Below, one piece after another: positions 63,482-64,000 of a DNA stretch of 64,000 bases. This DNA is from Nitrospira sp. ND1 (lineage in GTDB: Bacteria > Nitrospirota > Nitrospiria > Nitrospirales > Nitrospiraceae). A model generated the notes under the pieces. It was not told where the DNA came from. It did not search any database and was given only the letters and a program-made list of their open reading frames with translations. Position 1 is the first letter of the stretch, and each line of letters opens with the position of its first letter. Made by a program: the position numbers and the translations under genes. Where the stretch lies: contig NZ_FWEX01000005.1 in NCBI RefSeq assembly GCF_900170025.1, positions 233,073 through 297,072 on the forward strand, given 5' to 3'.

Positions 63482-64000
63482 TTAGGTTGGACTGGCATTC
63501 GGGAGTGAAACTGGGAGCGAACCGGGAGTAAAACCGGGAGTGGAATTCGGAGGAATTTCTGAAGAACTATCAGGTTCTATCTGGCTAGGACGTGGGCCCT
63601 GCATTGTCACGATAAAGTGTGCTCTACCGTAGAACTGAAATCCCCACAAAGATGAATCTGGAGCGTCCCACGCTCTGCAATAGCGGTATTTGAACACCGT
63701 GTCGCCTATGTTCACTAAATTTGATGACGTCAGGATTTCAGTGAGTGGTGCGAGATCGGGTCTATAGTGCGTCTCAACCGTCACTCCTGGAGTCAATCTT
63801 TGCCGGTAGTGATGCCACATTAGGCCCACCGCTATGCGTTCAACGACTCGCCGTATCCGGAGCGAGTTAAAGCCGATTTGTGCCGCCCTTCCCACGTAAA
63901 GGCCCCCTGGTGTCCTTACTTCACAAAGTCTGGCTTGGCTCAGTACCGCTCTGCGCAAACCAAGCCCTGTGTTTGGCATGACTCGTTCCGCCCAGAGTCT
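63482..64000 (-). CDS. Hypothetical protein, partial, C-terminal part
   Basis: The frame is open to the right edge. An ATG occurs at 63979, but codons upstream of it (RLWAERV) are also open, so the real start may be outside the window. The visible 165-172 residues hold a Cys/Arg-rich segment (LSQARLCEVRTPGGLYVG), a helix (VVERIAVGLMWHHYRQRL), a beta part (FKYRYCRAWDAPDSSLWGF, then FIVTMQ) and a Pro/Ser-rich tail. I think it resembles the C-terminal half of some HNH-nuclease-associated proteins, but that is weak. It lies beyond the tRNA fragment, so it belongs to the inserted element. Confidence 0.45.
   Translation of the reverse strand, partial: RLWAERVMPNTGLGLRRAVLSQARLCEVRTPGGLYVGRAAQIGFNSLRIRRVVERIAVGLMWHHYRQRLTPGVTVETHYRPDLAPLTEILTSSNLVNIGDTVFKYRYCRAWDAPDSSLWGFQFYGRAHFIVTMQGPRPSQIEPDSSSEIPPNSTPGFTPGSLPVSLPNASPT

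Noticed and set aside
1..64000. CRISPR array
   Set aside because: No series of identical short repeats with regular unique spacers was found, and no cas-like genes.

Overview
The window looks like a GC-rich (roughly 60 percent) Gram-negative chromosome of the Nitrospira type. That call is inferred from the gene mix: an NAD-type formate dehydrogenase with a formate/nitrite channel, a RuBisCO-like protein, a B12-dependent ribonucleotide reductase, several universal stress proteins, a DUF2934 protein, a PEP-CTERM protein and many short lineage-style intergenic repeats. No rRNA and no complete tRNA is present, so the assignment rests on protein families read by eye.

Layout. 1-5.1 kb: nrdJ on the minus strand with a small zinc-ribbon gene behind it and an upstream region carrying two candidate NrdR boxes and DnaA-box-like sites. 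5.1-12.2 kb: an AmpG-like transporter and a formate module (fdsG-fdsB-fdsA-FNT channel). 12.2-17.8 kb: a stress block with an unknown 456-aa protein, a DUF2934 protein, three universal stress proteins, a cupredoxin and a hydrolase. 18-25 kb: tRNA methylthiotransferases mtaB-miaB, a lipoprotein, and a repair cluster (short MutY, free NUDIX protein, PolB-like exonuclease). 25-33.5 kb: PilZ-like protein, acetate transporter family protein, SDR, and a YhaO/YhaN-type Mre11/Rad50-like pair.

33.5-38.4 kb is the accessory hot spot. It holds a truncated methyltransferase remnant, a 12-cysteine metallothionein-like peptide divergent from an ECF sigma factor that itself has a cysteine-rich tail, a collapsed DNA methyltransferase (Mod) pseudogene, a chain of three ORFs joined by ATGA overlaps (helicase-less Res derivative, Fic N-terminal remnant, full Fic protein), and a ParE/RelE-like toxin-antitoxin pair followed by a cysteine-free HesB/IscA-like protein.

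38.5-63.3 kb returns to housekeeping and envelope genes: NUDIX, THUMP methyltransferase, OtsA, a large G-x-D-x-Y repeat protein, Lon, MsrB, lipoproteins, an outer-membrane barrel, DsbA-like, cyclase, RuBisCO-like protein, degenerate HD-GYP protein, B12/radical-SAM protein, PEP-CTERM protein, peroxiredoxin, pentapeptide protein and a DUF748 protein. At 63.33 kb the 3-prime part of a tRNA-Arg(TCT) lies next to the chromosome backbone with no 5-prime half. This is the expected signature of an integrated element that begins here and continues past the window.

Intergenic space is rich in short palindromic elements of at least three terminal-inverted-repeat families plus a dispersed ~170-bp repeat. 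Several sit directly at gene ends, and in two cases the repeat's terminal TAG is the stop codon. Five genes have a sigma-70-like promoter placed so that transcription would start at or within a few bases of the ATG, suggesting leaderless messages.
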